Shown here: in pieces, positions 22,862 through 34,081 of the stretch | How the letters are laid out: every line of letters starts with the position of its first letter | How positions within the stretch are numbered: position 1 is the first letter of the stretch | Assembly: GCA_029204225.1 (NCBI GenBank) | Contig: CM055094.1 | Coordinates: forward strand, 30,809,427-30,873,426 | Origin: Diphasiastrum complanatum | Taxonomy: Eukaryota > Streptophyta > Lycopodiopsida > Lycopodiales > Lycopodiaceae | Reading direction: 5' to 3' | DNA length: 64,000 nt | The notes under the pieces: generated by a model | What the model was told of the DNA's origin: nothing | The model's input: the letters and a program-made list of their open reading frames with translations, nothing else | The model's database searches: none | Translations under genes and position numbers: made by a program

Positions 22862-25800
22862 TCATTGTCGATCTATTTCAAGACTTGCTATAAAGTTCTT
22901 GTTCTCCGAAATCTGGGGTGCAGTTTCTTCATCTTCAATTTCTCGAAGGATCCTCTGAATCCACTTTTTCTTGTCGTTCAATCCAGCAAGGTGCACCATA
23001 AAGTCACCTTTAGAGTAAACTCCTACAACAAGTTTGAGCAGGATTGTGTTAGACAACAACAAACACATTAAAGTCAAACCTTCATCACACACTGCCAGTT
23101 AAAACCTCTATAGCGTAAAATCATGATGAGTATCAAGTGCCAAAAGATAACAAGCAGAATGCCACTTCAATGAGGAGAAGCACCAAGAAGCAAAGTCTAA
23201 AGGCATGATGTTGAAGTGATGCGAAAACACAAGTCAAGCATTTCATGCAAATATTTACGTTGAGTGTCACAGGTCAAAACTTAGGCTTCAAGAAAAACAA
23301 ATAAAGGGCATTACACCACCTTGCCATACAGTTCTTGTCAAGGTCACCAGACGATGGCTATTTCTGAATGAAGGCCGCCACAGATGTGAATTGAAAACAC
23401 ATTGCATGTGAGGAATCCTCATATGTCTTTCTTTCTCCTTTTCGGGTATATTTTCTATCAGAAACTTCAACGCATCATTGTCACCACTCTTGACATGGCC
23501 AAAAGGCCTGATGAAAGAAGTTTGATTCCACCAGATATCCAGAAAATCTTCACTCCACTTGGAATTCTTGACAAAAAACATCCCTAGCAGCATATATTAC
23601 CAACTTGAATAGTTAGAGCCTGATTGGTTAGTTCTAGAAATTGATTGGTAATATATATTAGGCTTTGTTGACCTTTTTGTATTTTGAGCTCATTTACAGG
23701 CTTCAAGGGAAATGAGAAAGGTTCAAACACTTTATCAACTTCCCAGTTACAAAGAAAAAATAACCGAGGGCCCTTGCCACAGAACTGCCAAAATAGAGAT
23801 CGCTAATGACAGGAAAAATCCAGTGAGTTATATTTCAGCATAATCAAATTACTCTGTCCAAACATATAACAATGATTGTAAATGATATCTAAAGATGAAA
23901 CACTGTTGTTCCCCCAGACATTGCAAACTAAACTTTTCATAGCTGTTCCTTGAACAAGAGAAAACAAAGCTCAAAACCATGGTGTCTCAAGGAGGCAAAA
24001 AAACGGTTCTACAACAAAGGTCCAATACCTGCATTGACTCCAGTGACATCTTCTGTGACAATGAAATCTGGCATATCCTCAAAGTTTGCATTTCCTGCAA
24101 TTGATCCTATTATGTCCTCCTGTTGACATCGGGGACAATAAAATTCACTATACAGCTTATGAAACAAGCAAAATTCAGAACACCAAGAAAGAGGATAAAA
24201 AAGCTGAAGAAAAGAATCTCATTACAAGCCTGATGCAAGAGAACCAAATAGTTTTTCATTCAATCACAACAAAAGAAAAAAAAAGGTTAAGAAATTATCA
24301 GCTTTTACGGATGGTGTTGGAAAACTGAAACAGGAGGATCAAACTAAACATATAGTTCTAATTCAATGTTGAGAGTTCATGAATTCCTAAGATGGAGTGG
24401 ACTAATCATATTAGCACTCACACACAAAACAAGAGCACCAACACAATGAGTTGGAGAGAGCCACCCCAAAGATGGCGTTTAACTAGTAAGCATCCACTAT
24501 ATGCAATTATTCTTGAATTGAATCCACTTCAATTCTCTTGGTACTCTCATAAGGTACCAGCTGTGATAATGTTAGTTGAGCCCTGGATGTTCATTGAATA
24601 GTACCGATAACACTTCAACTTTGCATTCTTGTTAGGACTAACATAGCAACCATTCTCCAACGTGCTGGAGGCTGAAAACATTAATTTCAGGTAAAAAATT
24701 CCTCCAAAATTCCAAACATAGCTGGTTGCTAAGTGGGCAAGGGATTTTTTTTTGACGGCCGAAAAGTGTGTACAGTACGCTGTACTAGCAGAGACAGACC
24801 GGTTTGATTCGTTGGAGGAGGTTTTGAGGGTCAGAAACCCTTGTTTGTTGATAATTTTGACCTCTAAGCAAGTGGACAGATTTGTAACACTGTAAATATG
24901 GATACACAAGCGGGTACAAGTGCAAGACTGATGAGGGTTGAGGAAGTGGCAGCCAAGGTCGATGCCATGGAAGTTATTTTACATCAAATCCTTCAAGAAC
25001 ATGAAAGGGCAAGCGGCACGACAAATATTGCGGTTGAAGAGAGAGAGAGACGGAAATCCCTTTCAAGTCAAGAAAATTGACCACGATCAAAGTTTGAAAA
25101 CCGCCAAAATCACTGGAGCAGTTGCTATGCGTGGAAAATTGGATACAAAAGTGGGAAAGGAGTTTCAGATGTGTGGCATTGAGGACAATGATCAGAAGAT
25201 TGTCGAGGCCACATGTACCTGCAACTTGGGAAGAGTTCAAGCATATGTTTATAGAGAATTGGGTACCTTTGGATGAGAAAAACCAGGCGATGCAACGTGG
25301 ACCAGTCTCTAGCAAGGCAATGCGTCCGTACAAGAATATGCGGACAAATATAGGGAGGCACTGATGCGGATACCAGAGGTGCCGTTGTTTTTACAGGTGT
25401 TTCATTTTATGGAGGGCTTGCATGAAGGCCTTCGACCTTTCATAAGGAACGAGTAGGCTCCAAGCCTCCAGAGGGCTTTGCAGATGGCCCTAAAAAATCG
25501 AAGGGTCAATCCTCGCAAGAGCAGATTCAGAGTGCTAAAAAAAGTAAAGGTGCAGGTGCCTCAAAAGGCAAAGGGCGGTATGGGACGTTCAATGCCCAAG
25601 GGGACCAGCGCTTTTCTATGCTATCGTCGTAGGACTTGGAGCGGGCAAAGAAGGAGAATCTTTGTTTTGGCTGTCTAGGGCGACATAGGTGGAAGGAATA
25701 TCCTCGCAATCCCTCACGGACCACCTACGGTTTGTAGGTTGAGGAGGCAGATCCTTTTTTCAAACTCGATTTGGACACTATGAATTTTTAGTTATGCCCT

Positions 25801-28800
25801 TTGGATTGACTAACGCCCCTACAACATTTATGATGTTGATGAACAATTTGCTTAGACCATTTATGGGCAAGTTTGTGGTTAATTTTGTTGATGAAATACT
25901 TGTTTACAATTGTGGCGATGCTATGCATGTTAATCACCTTAGGACTGTGTTATCAACCTTGAGGGAAAACACATTATTTGCTAATGATATAAAGAGTGAA
26001 TTGTTTAAAAAAGAAATAACATATTTGAGTTTTATAGTGTCAGCAGATGGGATACAACAAAATCCTCAAAAAGTTGTTGTTCTTCTTGCCTGGCCTGTTC
26101 CTACAGACGTGACGACACTAAGAAGCTTTCTAGGGTTGGCTGTGTTAAATGGAAAATTTCTCATTCTAGCTTGTGAGAAACCGTCCATGTCATGATAGCC
26201 CTAGTGCAGGTCATCCTAGTGTGGATAGGACCTATAAGTTGATCTTAATTAACTTCTGGTGGCCTAAATTGAAAAAAGATGTTTACCATTATGTGACGCA
26301 TTGTTTGAAGTGCCAGGTCAATAAAGCTGAAATGATAAAGACTCCTGGAGTTTTACACCCATTACTTGTGCCAGGTGGAAGATGGGAGAGTATCTCCAGG
26401 GATTTTATCACCAACTTGCCTCGTACGCACGTAATTCTATTTTGGTTATAGTTGATAGACTCACTAAGATGGCTCATTTTATTCCAACGCATAAAAAAAT
26501 TGATGAGACTGACGGTAGCTAGTTTGTTTATCGAGCATGTGTTCAGACTTCACGGATTACCATCATCCATAGTGTCTGATAGAGATACTCGATTCACTAG
26601 AAACTTTTAGACTGTAGTTATTGTTACCACCTCAATCCGCCGTAAACCGCCAGGTGCCGATTACCCAATAGGAACCGAACGTCACACGATCCACCCCACC
26701 GTACGATCCAATCTAGATCCACCCTCCATGCCTTGGCCCATGACCTATAACAAGCGAAATCCAACCTCCAACCCTGACAACGTCCCATACCACTGCCTGA
26801 GCCATTAGCCATCCCTCACCCCAAGCTAGCACTCATCCTGGCTGTGCACCAACGCTCTCCATCCACCATCCCCTAGGTAGATAGAATCAATGGCAAAGTG
26901 AGACCTCGTCTCCTGGTATACCTCCAAGGAAGGAGTCTCCAAGCCTAGCACACATCCTAGGACACGACACGTGGCGACCATGCAGGTTCACGAGTCACTG
27001 GTCAAGTCGACGTTCAGCATACAAGTTGGCTTTAAGACCCAAGGGAATTGGGTCCCTAGCAGTTATGACCAAACTTAAGGTCCAATTGAGAATGAGCAGT
27101 ACGAAGGAGCATCCCAAAACGGATTGCCAGACAGAGAGATTCAACCAAACCTTAGAGGATATGCTTAGGGCATTTGTTGGGGATAAGCAAACTTAGTGGG
27201 AGAAGTACTTGCCACTATTGGAGTTTGCGTACAATGATAAGAAAAATGAAAGTACTAAAGAAGCCTTTTCGAGCTTAGCTATGGTTTTAGGCTAGCTACC
27301 TTGTTACGGTTGGAATTCCTCAAAAAGCACCTAGTGTGACTAATTTCCTAACTCAAATGAATGAAATGCTTGAGTTAGCGAAGGCTAATGTAAGGCAAGA
27401 GATGGATCGAGCTAAGTCTTATGCTGATCAACATCGCACGCCTAGAGATTTTGCGGTAGGAGATATGATTTTTCTCCAAGTACCCAACCAAGGACTCTAA
27501 GACCCTTAAGACGAGCGAATGTTACAAGTTATCCCCTTGTTATTGTGGACCCTGGAAAGTTGTTAGAAAATCAGTGATGTTTCTTATAAGTTAGGTTTTC
27601 CTGAAACTTGTAAAGTGTATCCTATATGTTTCTAGATTGAAACAGGTTTTACATAATGGTGATAACTTGTTGTTTGATGGTTTGTTTGCATTCCAGGAAG
27701 GGACAAGTACCCATGGGCCAGCGAGGGTATTGGATAGGCAAGAGAGGCGTTTAAGCAACCGTTTGATCTGTTAGTACTTGGTCGCTTGGCACGGTAGGCC
27801 TCTTTTTGACGCTACCTGGGAGACCACGCACAGCCTGCGTGCACAGTAACCCCTAGTTTTGCCATCGCGAACAATGTTACCTGAGGGGGGGAAGGGATGT
27901 TATAGCTTTTACTCCTTGTCCCAGTTGCTTGCTGTTTTTACTTACAAATGTACTCTTGTAAGAAAATGAAATGGCTAAGTCACCGGCCTATGGTGACACT
28001 TGTAAAAGATTTACAGCTAGTGATTGTCCTTGCACATTTCAATGTTCCAATCAGTGATCCTTCTGCCCTATAGCGATCTACTCCTAGTAGCAAACTCCAA
28101 CGATCTATCTTGTTGATCTTTTGCTGGCTCCTATAGTTGCCTTCCATGATTTGTGTCTTCTCCAATAAACTTGTCAAACACTTTTGCAGATCGGCTTCCT
28201 TAACAAAGTATGCCTTCAAAAACCTTGAGACAACCACGATGTACTACTACTAGAGTTCCTTGACCCGTTACAATGTATACATTGGATAAAAAGGGGGGTT
28301 CTCCACTTTCTCTCTCCACAATTAATCTTCCAACGTGAGTAGGTCAAGCAACTAAGCAAACAAATAGATTGTTGATGAGCTATTCGCTCAAGATTACTAG
28401 CCATTTCTACAAGTTGTGGTGAAAGATGGAGTGCTAATCAACTTTAAAAATATCAAGACATGCTTCTCTCAAAGATGATCACTTTTCTATCCGCAATATC
28501 ACATATAGAAGCAAACATAGTCCATCCTCCCTATTCATCCCACCATGCCCAACAACATAGTGCCATATGTTTGTGTATAACCCAATACACTTATCAGCGT
28601 TAATATGCTTAAAACTTCTTTCTTCTCAAAGAAAATTCATATTTGATGGTAGCCCTCTACCTAATAATAGAGACAAACACGTGAATAGGTAGACTCTAGA
28701 GACACACGCATTCTTGAATCCATTCTACTCGACCTTTTTGAGTACTGATCAGCATCCAAAACCCCGATGTCAGAGACAGTGTATCACTCATAGTCACACA

Positions 28801-29128
28801 ACAGCTCGCACTTCCCGCCCTGTTACGAGAGCACACAGTTTTCACCCCCCTAGACGACGTCAGCGGTGGCCCACATTACCTCCTGCTACAGCTCATATCA
28901 CATCCTTTTTATACAACAACACTATATGATATTACTCTACTCCTGGCAGCTACCTTGCTCCCACTCATGGACAGTTGGTAGTTTGTAGTTTACAGTTATT
29001 TTACTCATTGTCTTTTATGCATAGTTTGTTTTTGGAGACGTTTATATACGCTCCCATGGTTTCGCAAATTTGACATGTAATCCTTTTGGTCTTATATGCC
29101 TTTTGGCATGGAAAAGACATTAATAAAG

Positions 29129-29159
<31 letters not shown>

Positions 29160-30253
29160 TGGCCTTCTTGCCGATCTGTGGCTTTGCCGCCATGGATTCC
29201 GAGTGGGTAACCACCCGTCGGAAAGGCAAGAAAACTTCTAATGAAGTTCCTGCCTCGCCAACTCCCACCATTGCTCCAGCTACTGCCGCACTAACCCCAC
29301 CTACTGCCACGCCCATGGATTTTGATGTGTATTTAATCATAAGCAAAATGGAAAGCCAACTTCAAAAGCAATCGTACAATATTATCGCTCTACAAGAAAA
29401 GGTGAAGATGCTTGAAGATGAAAATACAAGCCTCAAAGAATAGTTGACAGCCAAGAACTCTCAGATCGATCCTAGTCATGTCAAAGCCCTGGAAGACAAG
29501 ATCCAAGCTTTGACCAAAACTTGGGCAGACCTGCTCAAGAAATCGAAAGAAAAGAATACGATGGTGATTTCACAAGCAATGCAGGAACAAAACAAGAGGG
29601 AATATAAATCCCAAAACGTTCGTGTCCGAGGCTTTTCTCTTGAATTGCAGCCAGGGAACTGTTAGCTTCACACTCTTACGGGGAACAAGAAGACGTCGTG
29701 GAAGCAGCATGGCGACACTTCAGTAAGTTTCATTCGTTTCAAATACACTGATTATCGAGATGAAGTTCTTAAGCGCCGTGGACGTCTTAAAGGCAACAAC
29801 ATTTTCGTTCATGAAGACCTGACCGCCCTACAGTGGATGGAACGTAAGCAACTCATCGGGGAAGCAATTTCAAAGAGAAAAAGGATATATTCTGTGATGG
29901 ACGACATTTTTTTGTCACTCCATCCCAAACTGATCACTCAGCGTCGCCTCCTGCGTGAGAGTCAAATTGAGAGAACTTTTAGTTTCTTGGAATTTTAGAA
30001 ACCTGTTACTATCAATGAGATTGTTCAGAGTTAGTTTGAGAGTTAGAGCACTGAAGAGATGCCTAGTTGCATTTGTAAATGGTCTTCATACCATATAATC
30101 TTGGACATTATTCTCTTCTTAGTTAGTTTGGTTTTAGTTATGTTGTTTTGAGGGCATTGCTCCGTCTTGGTGCCGTCCTATTTGATGTACTTGTTCGTCT
30201 TATACGCCTTTTGGCATGGAAAAGATGTTAATACAGCTTCTTCTTCTTCTTCT

Positions 30254-30305
<52 letters not shown>

Positions 30306-33045
30306 TTACATCCCAAGATTCTTCAAAGGAACTCCATCAAGTAGTAGTAATAACAAATCTAAAGTACCAATGCAATTAACTATGTTACTCAAGGTTGTCC
30401 AGAACTTAGCATCATGATATCAAATTGCCTCACATTTTACCTAGAGAAGCTCCAGATGTTCACTCTATTTATCTGGATCTTCTTTGATGTACAGAAATCT
30501 TCCATTTTGAAAAACTATTCTAAACATATGTTGTTACATGGATGATGGGAGCTGATGTGAATCTATAGTGTAATTTGATGGTGCAGTCATTAACTTACGT
30601 GCTAGGAGCCCTACCTGCTGTTAGCAATGTTGGGTTAAGACAATGTTTAAGGAAAGCTGGTTAGAGCTGACAGTAATTTACTGCCCCATTCGCTCTTAAC
30701 CTTTTTAAGATAATGACATGGTGCCCCATCAGCACTTGTTATCATCTTCCCATATTTTTTGGTTGTACACCATGATGATACTTGTACTTATGTTGACTTT
30801 GATGTCATGAAAAAGCAAAGGCCTGTGATTATATGGCTGGAAAGGGTCCTATGGAAATTAACTATAGTGTTTCGATCCTGATAAAAAGCACCAAAAAAAT
30901 ACTCTATTCAGGTAGTGCTTATTCAACCCCATTCACTAACTAAAAGTGGGGCAGCCACTTCCGTTAGTGAGGTGCCAACTGAGCCCTACTAATGGCAGTT
31001 GAGGAAGAGTTATAAAATCACCTCGTTTTACCTGCCTTGCCATGCTTTTCATAGTCATACATTGCTTTTTCAATTCAAATTTATACTTAGAACTAGCTAA
31101 GGGCCCAACTCTTTTATTAGAGACACTGGAGTACGAAACTTCTGGAAGGTGCAAACAGGTGCACTGCTTTCCCTGCTAAACTCTAGTTTAAAAAAAAGAT
31201 TGGCTAAATCTGTACAAGCTTTCATTTTAGTGGCATCTATTGGCTATAAATAGGTACTGCAGTCAGATTATTGATTTCGTATTATTTGAGCTCTTCATCA
31301 AGAGAACTCATTGCTATTGCTTGTAGAGCTTTAGCCATAGATCATATGTGTTGTGGTTCAGCCTTTTCTGGAGAGGAACGTTATTGTCTCTTCGTTCTAT
31401 GGTCTTGTATGCTTCATTCATAACAAAATCTATGGACTGTGTTCATAACTTGGTATCAGAGCACTTTTCTAAGCAATTGGAAAATTGTCAAATTCTTCTA
31501 ATTTTTCTCTCTCTAGATGCTTTCCCTTTGGTCGTTTCCTCTCTCCAGACCTACATTGACATTTTTTTGATTTAACTTTTTGGTTTGTGATCAAGGTTGT
31601 GAAGACAATAGTAGCCATGCGACACAAAAAGGGACATTGCAATAATATCGATAGAAAAGCCGCAAAATGGTAGTGCAAACGCAAAATCCCTCCAGATCAG
31701 ATTTTCATCGAAATCCAATTGTTGAGCATAATATCAAATAGAAAATAGCGTAAAAGCAAAGGAAAAGCACAATAATGTGATGCTCCATCATCACACTACC
31801 ACCTCTTCAAAATATATTATCATAACAACATCAAGATAATGAGAGGCATGTTGTTTGACTCTAATGAGACATGGAAATAATGCCAATGGGCTAATAATCT
31901 CCACTCTCTGATTTGCTCTACCACAGTATCTTTAACTAGAAGACATTAAACTTTTTCATCTTCAAAATCCTTCATCTTATTGCATGGTTTAAGGTACGAG
32001 ATTTTTCAGGTCAAAGCCTTCCATTCCTTTAAACAAATACGATTACAATTATATACCACAGAAATAAGATGCTTTTACATACCAGAGCAATTGATGGGTT
32101 GGTTACAAGTGAATCCTGCAACGCAAAAAGTTACAGAAACAACTGATCAACCAACAGTACAGGCTGCCCAGAATATATGGTTCCAATCACAATCAAAAGC
32201 CATCAACAGTTTGTAGGAAAACACAAAGTAAGCAAATGTTTCTTTGACTTCAGCAAAATTGTTATTCATTATCCAGACTATTCTCTTTATGCAGTCTGCC
32301 TTGTCTTAAGTAGTACTCATAAAATGAAGGAATTCCTTACTATACCACCCCAGTCTAGTAAAGTGATCAACTCCCCTGATTGGATGCACTTACAGAAGAA
32401 AGTCAGTCCCAAAGCAAAGCAGAGATTAAATTGAGAACGATTATCTGAAACAGAAAGAAAAAAATGTGTAGGGGTTCAACGTACCACATCATTCCAAAAT
32501 ATCCAATCGTAATTTGGCAGATATTTGCGAACAGCTATGATCTTGCTCCAGCTAGGAGGTCTTGCTCTATCCAAAAGATCACTGGCATCGATAAAATCAT
32601 ATCCATGTCTTTGTACATACCTTTTTTTATTTGGAGTTACAAGTTCAATGATCCCCTCAAATGATCTTTGAGGGATGGTACTTGCTCCATCTGAGCATGT
32701 AACCATCGCAAATTTAAACTGCTTTGCTGTTTGTTTGCTAGCTTGCATCAAGTCAGTACACTGTCTACCAAAGTCATTTGCGTGTATCAGAAGAATTTCT
32801 GATCCATATACTAAGAAGGAGCACAATAGTAGCAGGATAAGCACTGGTCTTACTGCAGGTTTAACAGAACCAAATGGTGAAGGACAACGATTTTGCTTTA
32901 TCTCAAAACTGCTCAGCCGGGTGCCTGCACAATCTTTCAAAACCTTTTTCTGGTCGGTCAATGGCCCTCCTACTCTTATAAAAACTTCTGATTCACTGAC
33001 TGCCACAAGCCTTCTTTGAGGGCAGACCCCTGACAACACTCCCAT
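22862..33045 (-). CDS. GT34-like (GMA12/MNN10) Golgi glycosyltransferase, five exons
   Basis: Minus-strand exons 32485-33045, 32083-32115 (33 nt), 24029-24119, 23320-23583 and 22862-23022, all with GT..AG introns, join in phase to 369 aa. GT34 enzymes add galactose, xylose or mannose from nucleotide sugars to glycans in the Golgi lumen. A cytosolic tail and one membrane span (VLILLLLCSFLVYG, about residues 68-81) indicate a type II protein. Then come FAMVTCSDG, ELVTPNKKRYVQRHGYDF, RPPSWSKIIAVRKYLPNYDW, and the metal/sugar-binding DxD (D186-V187-D188), split between exons 1 and 2. Later blocks are DFIVTEDVTGVNAG, SEDFLDIWWNQTSF, GDNDALKFLI and DFMVHLAG near the end. It appears intact. The chosen ATG (33045) is the first in a frame that is open further upstream without a Met, so the N-terminus is somewhat uncertain. 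It differs from the xyloglucan xylosyltransferase branch in its DxD surroundings; the acceptor is unknown. Confidence 0.88.
24898..25725 (+). pseudogene. Chromovirus gag relic
   Basis: Starts MDTQAGTSARLMRVEEVAAK with an N-terminal coiled coil. It continues through frameshifts with a gag core (TWEEFKHMFIENWVPLDEKN, FMEGLHEGLRPFIRNE) and a zinc knuckle near 25660-25690 (CFGCLGRHRWKEY, last Cys lost to Tyr). The reading jumps almost directly from the knuckle to RT at about 25760, so protease and the RT fingers have been deleted. Confidence 0.8.
25760..26165 (+). pseudogene. Chromovirus reverse transcriptase relic, catalytic site lost
   Basis: Gypsy RT palm and thumb: TRFGHYEFLVMPFGLTNAPT, LLRPFMGKFVVNFVDEILVY, then ITYLSFIVSADGIQQNPQKV and RSFLGL. 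The catalytic YxDD box reads FVDE, so one of its two aspartates is missing. Transcription direction is opposite to the host gene. RNase H is absent; integrase follows at once. Confidence 0.88.
26175..27330 (+). pseudogene. Chromovirus integrase relic split by a solo LTR
   Basis: HHCC-type zinc region (SAGHPSVDRTYKLI, then FWWPKLKKDVYHYVTHCLKC). The catalytic core follows in shifted frames (ILVIVDRLTKMAHFIPTHKK, HGLPSSIVSDRDTRFTRNF). The reading is interrupted at 26622-27061 by a solo LTR, then resumes (EHPKTDCQTERFNQTLEDML, YLPLLEFAYND). Several stops and frameshifts add to the damage. Confidence 0.85.
26622..27061. mobile_element. Solo LTR with 5-bp target duplication
   Basis: A 440-bp segment starting TGTTACCACC and ending CCCTAGCA, flanked by direct GTTAT copies (26617-26621 and 27062-27066). 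It splits the integrase relic at a point where its removal restores continuity. TG..CA ends with a 5-bp duplication and no internal region indicate recombination between two LTRs. The parent family is not otherwise present in the window. Confidence 0.88.
27710..27897 (+). pseudogene. Chromodomain-like C-terminus and polypurine tract of the chromovirus
   Basis: Frame-wise text RVLDRQERRLSNRLICQYLV followed by AWHGRPLFDATWE resembles the chromodomain at the end of chromovirus integrases, which targets insertion to chromatin. A purine run GAGGGGGGGAAGGGA (27883-27897) follows, then TGTTATAGC, the likely start of the 3' LTR at 27898. The LTR's far end is not identifiable. Confidence 0.7.
29080..29155 (+). 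mobile_element. LINE 3' tail, truncated upstream copy
   Basis: CTTATATGCCTTTTGGCATGG, then AAAAGACATTAATAAAGCT and (CT)n to 29155. The same tail recurs at 30195-30302, so this is the end of another, 5'-truncated member of the same family immediately upstream of the ORF1 unit. Confidence 0.65.
29192..29998 (+). pseudogene. LINE ORF1 (RNA-binding protein) relic
   Basis: A good start context (GCCGCCATGG) opens a 268-codon frame with in-frame TAG stops at 29441-29443 and 29663-29665 and a final TAG at 29996-29998. Domains: Pro/Thr-rich N-terminus, coiled coil (MESQLQKQSYNIIALQEKV), then an RRM-like and C-terminal block (VSFIRFKYTDYRDEVLKRRG, NNIFVHEDLTALQWMERKQL). This layout matches L1-type ORF1 proteins, which coat LINE RNA. 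No ORF2 follows: only about 190 bp separate the stop from the 3' tail. Confidence 0.75.
30187..30302 (+). mobile_element. LINE 3' tail with (TCT)n/(CT)n
   Basis: TCTTATACGCCTTTTGGCATG, then GAAAAGATGTTAATACAGC, followed by TCT and CT repeats to 30302. It closes the ORF1-bearing unit and matches the tail at 29080-29155. Confidence 0.7.
31236..31462 (+). mobile_element. LTR relic with TATA box and primer site
   Basis: CTATAAATAGG at about 31241 is followed 200 bp later by TGGTATCAGAGC at 31451-31462, a tRNA-Met primer site. This is the arrangement of the end of an LTR and the start of the internal region. No coding part is recognisable downstream; the LTR start is not defined. Confidence 0.55.
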
Positions 33046-34080
33046 TCTGCCAGGCTTCCTACGTGCAATCAAAAGGTCGATACCTGTGGTGTGAGCACTG
33101 TTAATGCAATGAATTCTTGTCGATAATTCAGTAAAAGAAAACCGTTTTCTCCTATAAAGCTGTTTTCCTGAAGACTGCTTCAGTAAATAGGAAAATTTTG
33201 ACAAGCTGGATCCCTTCGTTGTCTGAACTGCTTTAACGTAGACACGAGCTATTTTCTGCTGAAGATAGCTGCTTCTTGATTTTGTTTGCCGTTCAATAAG
33301 TTGCTCAAAGTATGGCCTCCTTTCATCACAATTGTCTGCCTTGCTTGACGTGTAGCTACAAATGGTGGCATGAAAAGAGCCACTTCCTTTTGTCTAAGAC
33401 GTCCAATGAATTATGTTCCACCAAAATAAAGAGAAATCAAGTCCAATGTATGGATGTCACAAACGAACTACCAGAAAGGTTCCATCCCTTTCACTCAATC
33501 TGTAGATCCTTAGACTGCCAGTGAAAACTTCAAGTCGACGATATTATTATACAAGCGTATTGAAGCCTGTAAAAGGACCAACGATTTGTCAAAGAAACAT
33601 TAACGGCCTGACAAGCATATATCTAAGAGCGTGCCTTTCTTTACTTCCGCTCAAAAGATTCTAGTTTGTGATGCCGAAGCTTACAATACCAAATAAAAAG
33701 AGTATCCAATATTTAGAACATATTCTGCATCATGTTAAAAGCAGGAATTTCAAACGAAAGCTAAGTACAACAATTAACGACCAAACCATTTTGTAAAAAA
33801 ATTAGGCGTGATTCACCTTTTCAAAAACTTAAGTTCTAATTTCTAAGAATCTCATTGCCATTCGAAATAAGATTCGCGTGCCATATGTGAATAAACTGAT
33901 CGTAGAAGTACTCTGTTACACAAATCACCAAATAACCTGCTATAAAATGGAAAACGATAATACGAGTTGGGAAAATCTGCTTATTACAATGCGATGGTTT
34001 CAGCAACCGAATTTCGCCTTGCATTAAGAGGTAATAAAATTATAAGGATGCAAGGATCGTTGTTAAAATACCTTCCATGT
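33046..34080 (-). other. Upstream region of the GT34-like gene
   Basis: The minus-strand frame of exon 1 stays open above the chosen ATG up to a stop near 33393 but contains no further Met, so most is probably 5' UTR. An acceptor-like CTTAG at that stop and the donors at 34082-35429 suggest a 5'-UTR intron. The exact splice is not decidable by eye. Confidence 0.4.
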
Positions 34081-34081
34081 C

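Larger units (their letters stand above)
24120..32082 (-). other. 7963-bp intron of the GT34-like gene
   Basis: It lies between the 33-nt microexon (32083-32115, donor GTATGT) and the exon 24029-24119 (acceptor ...CAACAG). It contains a chromovirus relic with an internal solo LTR, a LINE ORF1 unit and an LTR/PBS relic, all in the plus orientation, i.e. antisense to the host gene. 24120-24890 and 30310-31230 show no recognisable feature. Confidence 0.85.

Noticed and set aside
27980-28404. Minus-strand open frames after the chromovirus
   Set aside because: No conserved motif seen; probably LTR or unrelated non-coding DNA.
33046-33390. Upstream extension of GT34-like exon 1 as coding N-terminus
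   Set aside because: The frame is open but has no Met, and it would put an atypically long tail before the membrane span; more likely 5' UTR.
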